Assembly: GCA_029945445.1 (NCBI GenBank)
Contig: JAQSCO010000056.1
Location: 10,297-74,296, forward strand
DNA length: 64,000 nucleotides
Source of the DNA: Lacunisphaera sp.
Lineage (GTDB): Bacteria; Verrucomicrobiota; Verrucomicrobiia; Opitutales; Opitutaceae
Direction of reading: 5' to 3'
Part shown: positions 9,573-17,085 of the stretch, piece after piece
How the letters are laid out: each line of letters opens with the position of its first letter
Numbering within the stretch: position 1 is the first letter of the stretch
Position numbers and translations under genes: made by a program
Notes under the pieces: generated by a model
Database searches by the model: none
Seen by the model: only the letters and a program-made list of their open reading frames with translations
What the model was told of the DNA's origin: nothing

Positions 9573-11297
9573 TCACGGATTGCGGTCGATGGCGTCGGTG
9601 GGCTGCTGGTAGTGGGTGCGGTAGGTCTTGGCGCTCGCGGCGAGCTTGAGGAAGACGTCGAGCGGGACAACCTCGACCGCCTCGCTCAGGCGGCCGAGGA
9701 TGGCGGCGACCTTTTCCACGGAGTTGGATTCGCGGACGTGCATGAGCAGGAAGTAGGGACGCGTGGGGTTGAGCTGGATGAGTTCCTCGAGGTCGGCGGC
9801 GGCTTCCTCGACGGGGCGCTCGATGGAAAGGTAATAATCGTAGCTGAGGAAGGGCTTGCCGTCACGCAGGTCGAAGGTGCGGGCCGTGCCGTAGCCGTTG
9901 ATGAAGCCGAGGGCGTCCGGGTATTGCGCGTAGTAGCGGTCGACAAGTTCCTTGGGCAGGTCGGTGTTGCCGACGTGGCGGTTGCCCTCAGAGTAGTCCA
10001 TGATCTCGAGGATGCGGAGATCGAGCTGTTGCATCAGCGGACGGCCGATGGCGGCGAGCGCGGCGAACTTGTCGGGGGGGATCGCCTTGGGATACATGTA
10101 GCCCGGGCCGGAGAGGCCGCCGATGAAGTAGTCGTTGGGCGACTTGTCCTCGTAGAAGAACTGCAGCGCGGGCGGGTTCAGCCACGCCCAGTTCATGAGC
10201 ACCTGCCAGGTGTAGGGGATCTTGCCGCGGCCGGGCTTGGTCCACGCACCGATGCCCATGGCGTCGGTGGCGACGGCGCAGACGTAGACCTTTTTCTCCG
10301 CGGTGAGCTTGGCGTCCGGCGCGAGGTGGTGGTTGTTGGTGAACTTGAACCCGGGTGTGAGCGGAATCTGGGAGGTGAACGAGACGTTCGGCAGGTTGTG
10401 CAGGCCCTCCATGATGAGGCCGTAGTTGCCGACCAGCGTGGTGTGCTGGCCCTCGGTGTCCTTGCCGTAGGAATGCCAGCCGAGGACGATGCTGGCGGGG
10501 TGCTGCTGGCTGAGGATTTTTTTAAGGAGTGCGAGTTCCTCGGGGTGCTTCGGGTTGGCGGAGAGGTCGGTGAAGAACGCGCGCTGCCGGATGCCGAAGT
10601 CGGCGACGCCCGGCTGCATCTCGGCGCCGGCGTGGCCGCCCATCACGACGTAGTAGTCGCGCGAGCAACGCGCCCAGTAATTATCGTAAGCCCACTGGTA
10701 GATGACATGGTCGGGCTGGCCGGTGAACCGGCCGCGCAGGTCGACGACGGGCCGGAGCCCGTGCGCGGCGGCGAGGGCGAGCTGGTCCTCGGTGACGACC
10801 ACGAGGTCTTCGACGCCGGCGATGGTGAAGGCGACGATGAGGGAGGAGCGGACCTGCTTGTCCCAGACAACGACGCCCTTGGCATACTTGGCGTAGAGCG
10901 CGAGCGCGGCCTCGGCATCATCGAGTTTGAGACGGTCGAACTTCACGCCGTGACGTTTTTCCAAAAAGCCGATGAGCGGGCGGACAATCTCCCACTGCCA
11001 GCTCTTCGGATACTCGAGGTAGACGCGCGGCTCGTCACGGTTGGCGAGACCCTGCAGGGAGATGAGCAGGGCGTGGACGGGAATGTCGCCGTCCAGGCGC
11101 CAGTTTTCGGAGAGCGGGATCAGGGTCGCGGTGGCCGGGGCATGGGCGACCTTCGCCGGCGCGGGCTGCGCGGTGACAGGGTGGACGCAAAGGAGCAAGG
11201 CGATCGCGAGAAGGCAGGTGCGGACAGTAGGGCCAGTCTTTGACTGGCCCGGCCGGTCGGAGACCGGCCCTACCTCATGGGATGCGGGTGAAGACAT
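9573..11297 (-). CDS. GxGYxYP-family secreted putative glycosidase, copy B
   Basis: A 574-residue paralogue of the 7215-8867 product, with the same GPGYMYP motif and block order, so the two arose by duplication. The hydrophobic signal core TCLLAIALLLC is preceded in frame by GPVSDRPGQSKTGPT, which is the translated palindromic repeat at 11227-11273. Between the repeat and the hydrophobic core I find no ATG or GTG in frame; the nearest upstream ATG is 11297, inside the end of the previous gene (23-bp overlap). The repeat is therefore probably part of the signal peptide n-region. A TTG inside the hydrophobic core is a poor alternative. Predicted glycosidase activity is a family assignment only. 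Confidence 0.78.
   Translation of the reverse strand: MSSPASHEVGPVSDRPGQSKTGPTVRTCLLAIALLLCVHPVTAQPAPAKVAHAPATATLIPLSENWRLDGDIPVHALLISLQGLANRDEPRVYLEYPKSWQWEIVRPLIGFLEKRHGVKFDRLKLDDAEAALALYAKYAKGVVVWDKQVRSSLIVAFTIAGVEDLVVVTEDQLALAAAHGLRPVVDLRGRFTGQPDHVIYQWAYDNYWARCSRDYYVVMGGHAGAEMQPGVADFGIRQRAFFTDLSANPKHPEELALLKKILSQQHPASIVLGWHSYGKDTEGQHTTLVGNYGLIMEGLHNLPNVSFTSQIPLTPGFKFTNNHHLAPDAKLTAEKKVYVCAVATDAMGIGAWTKPGRGKIPYTWQVLMNWAWLNPPALQFFYEDKSPNDYFIGGLSGPGYMYPKAIPPDKFAALAAIGRPLMQQLDLRILEIMDYSEGNRHVGNTDLPKELVDRYYAQYPDALGFINGYGTARTFDLRDGKPFLSYDYYLSIERPVEEAAADLEELIQLNPTRPYFLLMHVRESNSVEKVAAILGRLSEAVEVVPLDVFLKLAASAKTYRTHYQQPTDAIDRNP
11227..11273. repeat. gtaggg...ccctac palindromic element, copy 5
   Basis: GTAGGGCCAGTCTTTGACTG at the left and GAGACCGGCCCTAC at the right. 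Near twin of copy 3. It appears to be translated at the N-terminus of the GxGYxYP copy B gene. Confidence 0.8.
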
Positions 11298-11820
11298 AAA
11301 CGACGGGCCGGTTGCGGGTGCTGCGGAGTTCGGTGAGCGTGAGGACGGCGCCGTTGGCGGAGACCTTGTAGTCGCTGAGGATGTTGACCGCGCGGTCGCC
11401 CTGCTGCGTGGCGAGGACGAGGTCGGTGTGGAGGCGGAGAATGCGGCCGTCATCGAGCCATTCGGCGCGGACGCGCTTGGCGTGGTCGTCGCTGATGTAG
11501 GCGCCGAGGTGGCGGTTGTCGGGCCACATGGTCACGGGGATGACGCGGTCCGGGCGGGACAGGTCAATCGTCATGGTGTCGGCGAAGGCGCGGCGGCCGG
11601 AGCCGAGTGAGCGGGAGATGGTCACGGTGTCGCCGCTGACGGCGAGGGTGAGGGTGTAGTCCTGCCACGGGCTGAGCTCGGTGCTGCGGGCGGCGTTGAA
11701 GCGCCAGGTGCCGGCCAGAGGGCTCTCCGCCGTCGCTGAAGCTTTGGCGGACAGGTCGGCGGCGGCCAGCGGGCCGGCAGCGAGCAACGTGAGCAGGAGG
11801 AGGCGGAAAAGGCCGGACAT
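11275..11820 (-). CDS. Secreted lipocalin-like small protein, copy B
   Basis: A 181-residue protein with a signal peptide (MSGLFRLLLLTLLAAGPLAA), a short linker, then a beta-rich domain starting SPLAGTWRFNAARST and ending in RPVVYVFTR. It is a paralogue of the 8939-9457 product (SPLAGRWRLDVARST ... SPLVYRFTR). It is encoded immediately upstream of, and overlapping, the GxGYxYP copy B gene. With the terminator at 11850-11880 behind the TonB receptor gene, this gene is probably the first of a new transcription unit. Function unknown. Confidence 0.72.
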   Translation of the reverse strand: MSGLFRLLLLTLLAAGPLAAADLSAKASATAESPLAGTWRFNAARSTELSPWQDYTLTLAVSGDTVTISRSLGSGRRAFADTMTIDLSRPDRVIPVTMWPDNRHLGAYISDDHAKRVRAEWLDDGRILRLHTDLVLATQQGDRAVNILSDYKVSANGAVLTLTELRSTRNRPVVYVFTRIP

Positions 11821-11849
11821 GCGGGAGGTTTGCGGTTGGACGGGGGAAG

Positions 11850-11880
11850 AAAAAAGGGCGGAGGCAGGAAGCCTCCGCCC
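11850..11880 (-). terminator. Rho-independent terminator of the TonB receptor gene
   Basis: On the minus strand, a perfect 10-bp stem GGGCGGAGGC / GCCTCCGCCC with a 5-nt loop (ttcct) is followed by six Ts. It lies about 30 bp after the receptor's stop codon, a textbook intrinsic terminator. Confidence 0.92.
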
Positions 11881-11908
11881 TTGGCGAATCAGGTGAATAA
11901 AACGAGGC

Positions 11909-14896
11909 TTAGAACTTCATGCCCAGGGAGAACTTGAACGAACGCGGGTCGGCCAGGGAGAAGTTGCCCTCCGAGTAGTCCTTGTCCGTCAGGTTGTCGA
12001 TGGCGAGCGATCCGGTCATCTTGTAGCCCAGCACTTCAAACGGATAGCTCAACACGGTCTGAAAGACCACGTAGTTGCCGGCGGTGATGCCACCGCGCGC
12101 CGCGTTGAAGTTCTGGTCGTTCGAGATGATGATCTCGCTGGCGTAGCGGGCGCCGAGGCCGATGCTGAAGCCGCGGCCATGCTCGCCAATGAAGTTGTCG
12201 CTGAACGTGTATTTGTTGAACACGTTCAGGCGATACTCGGGGGCGTAGGCCAGGCGATTCCCGAAGATGATGTTCCGGGAGATGATCGTGCCGGCGCTCG
12301 TGTTCGGCAACACGTTCAAGCTGGGGTCGGAGACGGTCTCAGCGCGCCACATCCAGCCGCCGGAGACGACGGCCTGATAGTTGCGCCGCGGGGTCCAGAT
12401 GACCTCAAACTCGGCGCCCTCGGTCTCCTGCGTGGCGGAAGCCGTGAACCAGCGGATGACGCGGTTGGCCGAGCCCTGCTTGTTCGGGAGGAGGTAGTTC
12501 AGCGGCTCGTCGAACTGGCGCTGGGTGTCGTCCACGTTGCGGTTCTCGCGGGTCACGCGGTAGACCGACATCGTGCCGACGATCTTGCTGTCGTCGGTGG
12601 AGACCTTGACGCCGAACTCGACGTTCTTGCCCTTCTCGTTCTTGATCTCGGTGAGGAAGCCGTCGGCGAGGACGCGGGCATACTCGGTGTCGGGATTGAG
12701 GCCCAGCAGGATGGCGCGATTCTTGACCACGGCGGGATCGGTGTCGCCACCGAGGTATTGGACGCCGGAGGGGAGGAAGGTCTGCGAGTAGCTCGCGTAG
12801 ACGTTGATGTTCTTCTTCACCTCGAAGGAGGCGCCGATCATCTTGGACGTGCCCTTGACCACGCGGGCGCGGGAGAAGACCTCGTTCAGGCCATAGGTCA
12901 CCCAGTCGGCGCGGGGAATCACATTGAGGGCGTTATCCGGGACGATGAACCACGGCGGGTTGACGGCCACGAGCTGGCCGGGAGTCGAGATCTTCTCCTG
13001 GCGGTAGCCGAGGAATGTCGTCAGGCGGTCGTTCATTGAGGTGGCCTGCCAGTTGAGATACCATTCCTCGCGCTTCGGGCGGGAGTGGTCGACGAGGCCG
13101 CGGGAGATTTCACCGATGCGGCGGATGTCGGGCGAGATGTGCACGCCCGGATCGTAGAGGGAGAAAATCTCCATCGGGGTCAGGATCTGGCCGGTGCGGT
13201 TGCGGATAAACTCCTGCGCGACGTTGGGGCCGAAGGTGGTGCTGCGGAGCGCCACCGGAATGGGCGAGACGTAGCCCTCGTCGGGCTTGTCGAAGGCGCC
13301 GGGCAAGTTGCCGAAGAACGGGAACTGCGTCGTGCCCGCGGCATTGGCGCCCACGCTGCCGTAGAAGGAATTGTAGGTCTGGCCGTAGAAACCGCCGGCG
13401 AGCAGCTTGTTGTCGATCCCGGCGAATTTCTTCTTAAACACCAGGTCGAGCTGGTGGTAATAGGCGTCGATGTCATAGCCTTGGGCCGTGACACCGATCG
13501 TGCTGAACCGGACCTGGTCCGCATAGGGATTGGCGGCGGAGATCAGGCGGTCGAAGCGCGACTGCACTGAGGTGTAGGAGTGCCGGATGTCGAGCCAGTC
13601 GGTCGCCGCGAAGTCGGTGACGACCGAGAAGGTGGAGTTCTCATCCTTCGAGTAGGAGCCCACGCCGTAGTAGTTGAACTTGGCGTCGTGGATCACGGTG
13701 CCGCCCTTGTCGGTGTAGTAGGCGCCGTGTTCCAGCGGCTGCGTCCAGAGCGGGATGTATTGGTCGCCGGCGGCATTGCGCACGTCCGCGATCCAGGTGC
13801 CGAGACCGTTGAGGATGCGCGCCTGATAGGCGGCGGCATTGGCCACGCCGGAGATGGCGATCAGGTTGGCCGGGGGGTTCTTGTAGTCGGCAAACCACTG
13901 CGAGGGCCAGCGCCAGGAGTCGTCGTCCTGGTTGCGGAGGCGCTGCAGGATTTCGCCCTCGATGGCGATCTTGAGCCGGCCGCTCTTGAGCGGCACCAGC
14001 GTGAGGCCGGCGTTGACGGAGTAACCTTGCTGGAGCTCGTAGCGGGCGTTGCCGATGCCATTGTCCCAGGCGCCGACGACGCGCAGCGCCGCCTTGTCGG
14101 ACAGGACCGTATTGTTGTCCAGGGTGGCGCGCAGGCCGCCGATGCGGTCACTGTAGCCGCTAAACGACCAGGTGAGGGACGTCGGGATCTTGGCGAACGA
14201 GGGCTGCTTGGTGACGTAGTTGATCACGCCGCCGGGGAAGGCATTGCCGAAGAAAATGGCCGCCGGACCCTTGATGACCTCCACGCGCTCGACGTTGTCG
14301 AGGGTGTAGGCGTTGTAGCGGAGCAGGCCGTTGCGCAGGCGCGAGTTGATCGGGAAGCCGCGGAGGGACATGTTGCCCGACGGCGTGAAGCCGGTCGCGG
14401 GCTGCAGGATGCCCATGCGACCATCACCCGCGGAGGAGCTCTGGTAACGGAGAACATCCTGGATATCCTTCATGCCGGTATCACTGAGGAACTCCTCCGA
14501 GATGACCGAGATGTTCAACGGCACCTTCTGGATCTCGGTGCCGATGCGGGTGGCCGTGGCCGAGTTGGTCTTCAGGTAGCCGTAGTCCTTGTCGCTCTTC
14601 ACTTGGAAGGGCGAGAGCACGACGACATCCCGGTCGGTGGGTTCGGCCGCAAGGGACGGACGGGCGGCGGCGGGCTGGGCCGCCGATGCCGCGGCGGCGG
14701 GCGCCGCGGGCTGAGCCGTCGGGCTTTCGAGCGCGGCGAGGCGCTTGCGCAGGGCGGCATTTTCTTCCTGGAGTCGGCGGAGGGCGTCGTCACCCGACTG
14801 CGCGGTCGCAGCGGAGGTGGTCAGCAACGCCGCCAGGCCGAGCGCCAGATATTTCTGGGCGCGGCCGAGGGGGGTATGGTTGGGTTTCATGCTCAT
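11909..14896 (-). CDS. TonB-dependent outer-membrane receptor
   Basis: A 995-residue protein. The signal peptide (LALGLAALLTTSAATAQS) is followed by a short coiled coil (ALRRLQEENAALRKRLAALES, roughly residues 39-58) and an Ala/Pro-rich linker. Next comes VVLSPFQV and a plug domain (roughly 110-235) with KVPLNISVISEEFLSDTG and VERVEVIKGPAAIFFG. The remainder is a beta-barrel ending in the outer-membrane signature FKFSLGMKF with terminal Phe. It would import a large ligand across the outer membrane using TonB energy; the surrounding glycan genes suggest an oligosaccharide. It is downstream of a LacI-type regulator on the same strand and is followed by a strong terminator. Confidence 0.95.
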   Translation of the reverse strand: MSMKPNHTPLGRAQKYLALGLAALLTTSAATAQSGDDALRRLQEENAALRKRLAALESPTAQPAAPAAAASAAQPAAARPSLAAEPTDRDVVVLSPFQVKSDKDYGYLKTNSATATRIGTEIQKVPLNISVISEEFLSDTGMKDIQDVLRYQSSSAGDGRMGILQPATGFTPSGNMSLRGFPINSRLRNGLLRYNAYTLDNVERVEVIKGPAAIFFGNAFPGGVINYVTKQPSFAKIPTSLTWSFSGYSDRIGGLRATLDNNTVLSDKAALRVVGAWDNGIGNARYELQQGYSVNAGLTLVPLKSGRLKIAIEGEILQRLRNQDDDSWRWPSQWFADYKNPPANLIAISGVANAAAYQARILNGLGTWIADVRNAAGDQYIPLWTQPLEHGAYYTDKGGTVIHDAKFNYYGVGSYSKDENSTFSVVTDFAATDWLDIRHSYTSVQSRFDRLISAANPYADQVRFSTIGVTAQGYDIDAYYHQLDLVFKKKFAGIDNKLLAGGFYGQTYNSFYGSVGANAAGTTQFPFFGNLPGAFDKPDEGYVSPIPVALRSTTFGPNVAQEFIRNRTGQILTPMEIFSLYDPGVHISPDIRRIGEISRGLVDHSRPKREEWYLNWQATSMNDRLTTFLGYRQEKISTPGQLVAVNPPWFIVPDNALNVIPRADWVTYGLNEVFSRARVVKGTSKMIGASFEVKKNINVYASYSQTFLPSGVQYLGGDTDPAVVKNRAILLGLNPDTEYARVLADGFLTEIKNEKGKNVEFGVKVSTDDSKIVGTMSVYRVTRENRNVDDTQRQFDEPLNYLLPNKQGSANRVIRWFTASATQETEGAEFEVIWTPRRNYQAVVSGGWMWRAETVSDPSLNVLPNTSAGTIISRNIIFGNRLAYAPEYRLNVFNKYTFSDNFIGEHGRGFSIGLGARYASEIIISNDQNFNAARGGITAGNYVVFQTVLSYPFEVLGYKMTGSLAIDNLTDKDYSEGNFSLADPRSFKFSLGMKF

Positions 14897-14956
14897 TGGT
14901 GGTTTGTAGTTTCCGGTTAAGAACTCCGGTGAGGGGCTCAGGGGACGGGAAAGGGG

Positions 14957-16003
14957 TTATTTGGCCAGGCCGTGGGCGGCCTCGGGGGTCAGCAGGCGGG
15001 GGGAGACGGTGATGCCGATGCGGCCGCGCACCTCGGGGTTCTCGATGCGCCAGAGGAGGTGGTCGACGACCTTGCGCACGAGCATGGGCAGGTTGATGTC
15101 GATCGCCGCGGGCGAGTGGTCGAGGTTGTGGTAGATGACGGGATTGTAGTTCCCGAGGATGGCCTCGAAGTCGCGGCCGGGTTTCTTGCCCGCCTCGCGC
15201 AGGGCGCGGAAGAAGGAGCCGCAGAAATGGTCGACCGGGAGGTAGAGCCCCGTGGCCTTCGGCGTGCAATCCATCAGCCCGCGCGCGAGGGTGCCGCTCT
15301 CGCCGTGCAGCGGGGCGATTTCCAGGTAGCTGGTGCCGCCGGGATTCGCCTTGCCGAGCATGGAGTGCACCGTGAGGCCGAGCTCGCCGGCCCGGGCGAC
15401 GAAGGCCGCGATGCGCTGGACGATGGCGCTGTAATCCGGATCGGTGGAAATGAGGGCGACGGACTTGTGGCCGCGCTCCTTGAGATACTCGGCGGCCAGG
15501 CGGCCGTTTTCCTCGTTGTCCGGCTCGACGTAGTCGCCGGGATAGGCGGGCGAGCGGCGGGTCATGAACCAGACGTTCGGCGTCACGCGCAACTGGGCGA
15601 GGCACTCGGCCGAGGGTTCCATGCCCTGCACGATGACGCCGTCCAGCTGCTCGCTGGCGATGGTGCGGGGCAACTCGCCCGGGGTGTTGGAAAACAGGAC
15701 GCGCAGATCGACGCGGTAGCGGGGGTCGGTGGATTGCACCTGCAGCAGCTGGTCCTGAAACCAGTTCAGGCTCGGGTTGTTGGCCTTGGCGCCGACGAAC
15801 CATACGCCGATGCGGCGCTGCTCGGGCAGGTGGGCCTTGGGGCCGCGGCGGCGGTTGAGCGGCGCCGGCACGTAATTGTGCTGCTGCATCACCGCGCGGA
15901 TGCGCGCGAGACTGTCGGCCGCGACAAGTTGCGGTTGGTTAATGGCCCGGGAGACGGTGGCAGGGGAGACACGCGCCTTGTGGGCAATTTCGGTGATCAA
16001 CAT
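14957..16003 (-). CDS. LacI/GalR-family transcriptional regulator
   Basis: A 348-residue regulator. Residues 3-25 form the LacI helix-turn-helix (ITEIAHKARVSPATVSRAIN). The remainder is the periplasmic-binding-protein-like sugar-binding domain, with RIGVWFVG, LDGVIVQG and KSVALISTDPDYSA. Such proteins repress transport or catabolic genes until a sugar effector binds. A symmetric CTTTCAT-n8-ATGAAAG site lies 26-47 bp upstream of its start, consistent with autoregulation. Related ATTTTCAT elements precede several other genes in the window. The effector is unknown. Confidence 0.92.
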   Translation of the reverse strand: MLITEIAHKARVSPATVSRAINQPQLVAADSLARIRAVMQQHNYVPAPLNRRRGPKAHLPEQRRIGVWFVGAKANNPSLNWFQDQLLQVQSTDPRYRVDLRVLFSNTPGELPRTIASEQLDGVIVQGMEPSAECLAQLRVTPNVWFMTRRSPAYPGDYVEPDNEENGRLAAEYLKERGHKSVALISTDPDYSAIVQRIAAFVARAGELGLTVHSMLGKANPGGTSYLEIAPLHGESGTLARGLMDCTPKATGLYLPVDHFCGSFFRALREAGKKPGRDFEAILGNYNPVIYHNLDHSPAAIDINLPMLVRKVVDHLLWRIENPEVRGRIGITVSPRLLTPEAAHGLAK

Positions 16004-16028
16004 GGGGTAAGGTCGGCCCGTTCTGAAA

Positions 16029-16050
16029 CTTTCATGGAAATTAATGAAAG
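16029..16050. promoter_or_regulatory. Candidate LacI-type operator upstream of the regulator
   Basis: Inverted repeat CTTTCAT ggaaatta ATGAAAG, an AT-rich 22-mer in GC-rich surroundings, just upstream of the LacI-family gene. The length and symmetry fit LacI/GalR operators, although the usual central CG is absent. Confidence 0.55.
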
Positions 16051-16102
16051 ATGATGCCGCGTGGTCAAGCGATTTTCAGCCTTATCCGCTGAAAATAAAC
16101 CC

Positions 16103-16957
16103 TCAGACCGTCCGCCGCAGGGCCCGGCGCCAAGCGCCGAGCAATTCCTTCCGGCTGCGGACCACATCGGGCCAGACCGGGGGATTGGTGCTCACGTTAT
16201 AACCATGGCTCATGCCCATCTCGGGACACACCCAGAGCTCGCCGCCCGGGCGCGGGCCGCGGAGCCAGACGACGAAGAGTTCCTCCACAAAGGCGAGGTA
16301 GTCGGCGAATTCGGGGGTGAGCCGGCCGCGCCCGTTGGTCACCGGCACCTGGCAGTGCTGGCTGTTGAAGGGCCGCAGGTGGAACAGCTGCGATTGCTGG
16401 ATCTCGCGCGGCCACCGGAGCAGCCGGGCGGCATAATCCTTCGGCATGACGTGCTTCGAGACGGCGAAATGGGAGTGGTCCCACGTCACGGGCATGGTCT
16501 TGCCCGTGGCGCGCCGGTAGCGCCGGGCGATCTCGGAGAATTTCTCCGGTGTCTCGGTCGCAGTGTCGCGGTGGGTCTCGATGTGCACCCCGAGGCCCAG
16601 CTCGCGCGAGAGCTTGATCAACTTCACCGCCATGGCGGCCGCCGGCGCGGGGAGGGTGTCGTGGTTCAGGAGCTGGATGTTGATGAAGTGCACGCCGAGG
16701 GCGCGCTGCTCCTCGAGGCGCTTCCGGGCCACCTTCAGGTCGCCGCAATCGAAGCCGCTCAGCAGTTTCAGCCCGCGCCGGTCCGCGCCGGCCTTGATTT
16801 CGGGGGTGATGTAGGCCGCGACGCCGTCAAAACCGGCCGCCTTGATGGCGGAGAGCTTGCGCTCGACCGACCACTCGCGGCGCGGGGTGGGGTAGCCGAC
16901 CATCGACCAGGTGTGGGCACAGATAATCAGGCGGGGCCGGGCTGAAACAATTTTCAT
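16103..16957 (-). CDS. Sugar phosphate isomerase/epimerase-like TIM barrel
   Basis: A 284-residue protein of the xylose-isomerase-like/AP-endonuclease-2 superfamily. Visible elements are KLSAIKAAGFDGVAAY, LGVHIETHRDT and TWDHSHFAVSKH, where Glu/Asp/His residues of this fold bind a divalent metal. Relatives interconvert sugars or inositols in the cytoplasm. The start at 16957 (MKIVSARPRL) is preferred to an upstream frame at 17014. The start codon lies inside the candidate operator at 16950-16972. It is divergent from the GH78 operon. Substrate unknown. Confidence 0.8.
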   Translation of the reverse strand: MKIVSARPRLIICAHTWSMVGYPTPRREWSVERKLSAIKAAGFDGVAAYITPEIKAGADRRGLKLLSGFDCGDLKVARKRLEEQRALGVHFINIQLLNHDTLPAPAAAMAVKLIKLSRELGLGVHIETHRDTATETPEKFSEIARRYRRATGKTMPVTWDHSHFAVSKHVMPKDYAARLLRWPREIQQSQLFHLRPFNSQHCQVPVTNGRGRLTPEFADYLAFVEELFVVWLRGPRPGGELWVCPEMGMSHGYNVSTNPPVWPDVVRSRKELLGAWRRALRRTV

Positions 16958-16972
16958 AAAGATCCTGAAAAT
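16950..16972. promoter_or_regulatory. Candidate operator in the divergent isomerase/GH78 promoter region
   Basis: ATTTTCA taaagatcc TGAAAAT, a 7-bp inverted repeat spaced by 9 bp. The 14-mer ATTTTCATAAAGAT recurs upstream of the glycosidase gene at 33349. It overlaps the start codon of the minus-strand isomerase gene and lies about 115 bp before the rhamnosidase start. Confidence 0.55.
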
Positions 16973-17085
16973 ATATGAAAAGAGATGTTGAAAAATGAGC
17001 GAAGGCCAGACCATTTTTGCACGGACTGACGTCGGTCGCCCTGTCTAGGCTTGGTTACCCCGCCGGCGTTGCCCCTCTCCCTGTC

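Noticed and set aside
13580..14920. A 446-codon plus-strand frame opposite the TonB receptor
   Set aside because: The TonB receptor frame is supported by signal peptide, plug, barrel and terminal Phe; the opposite frame has none.
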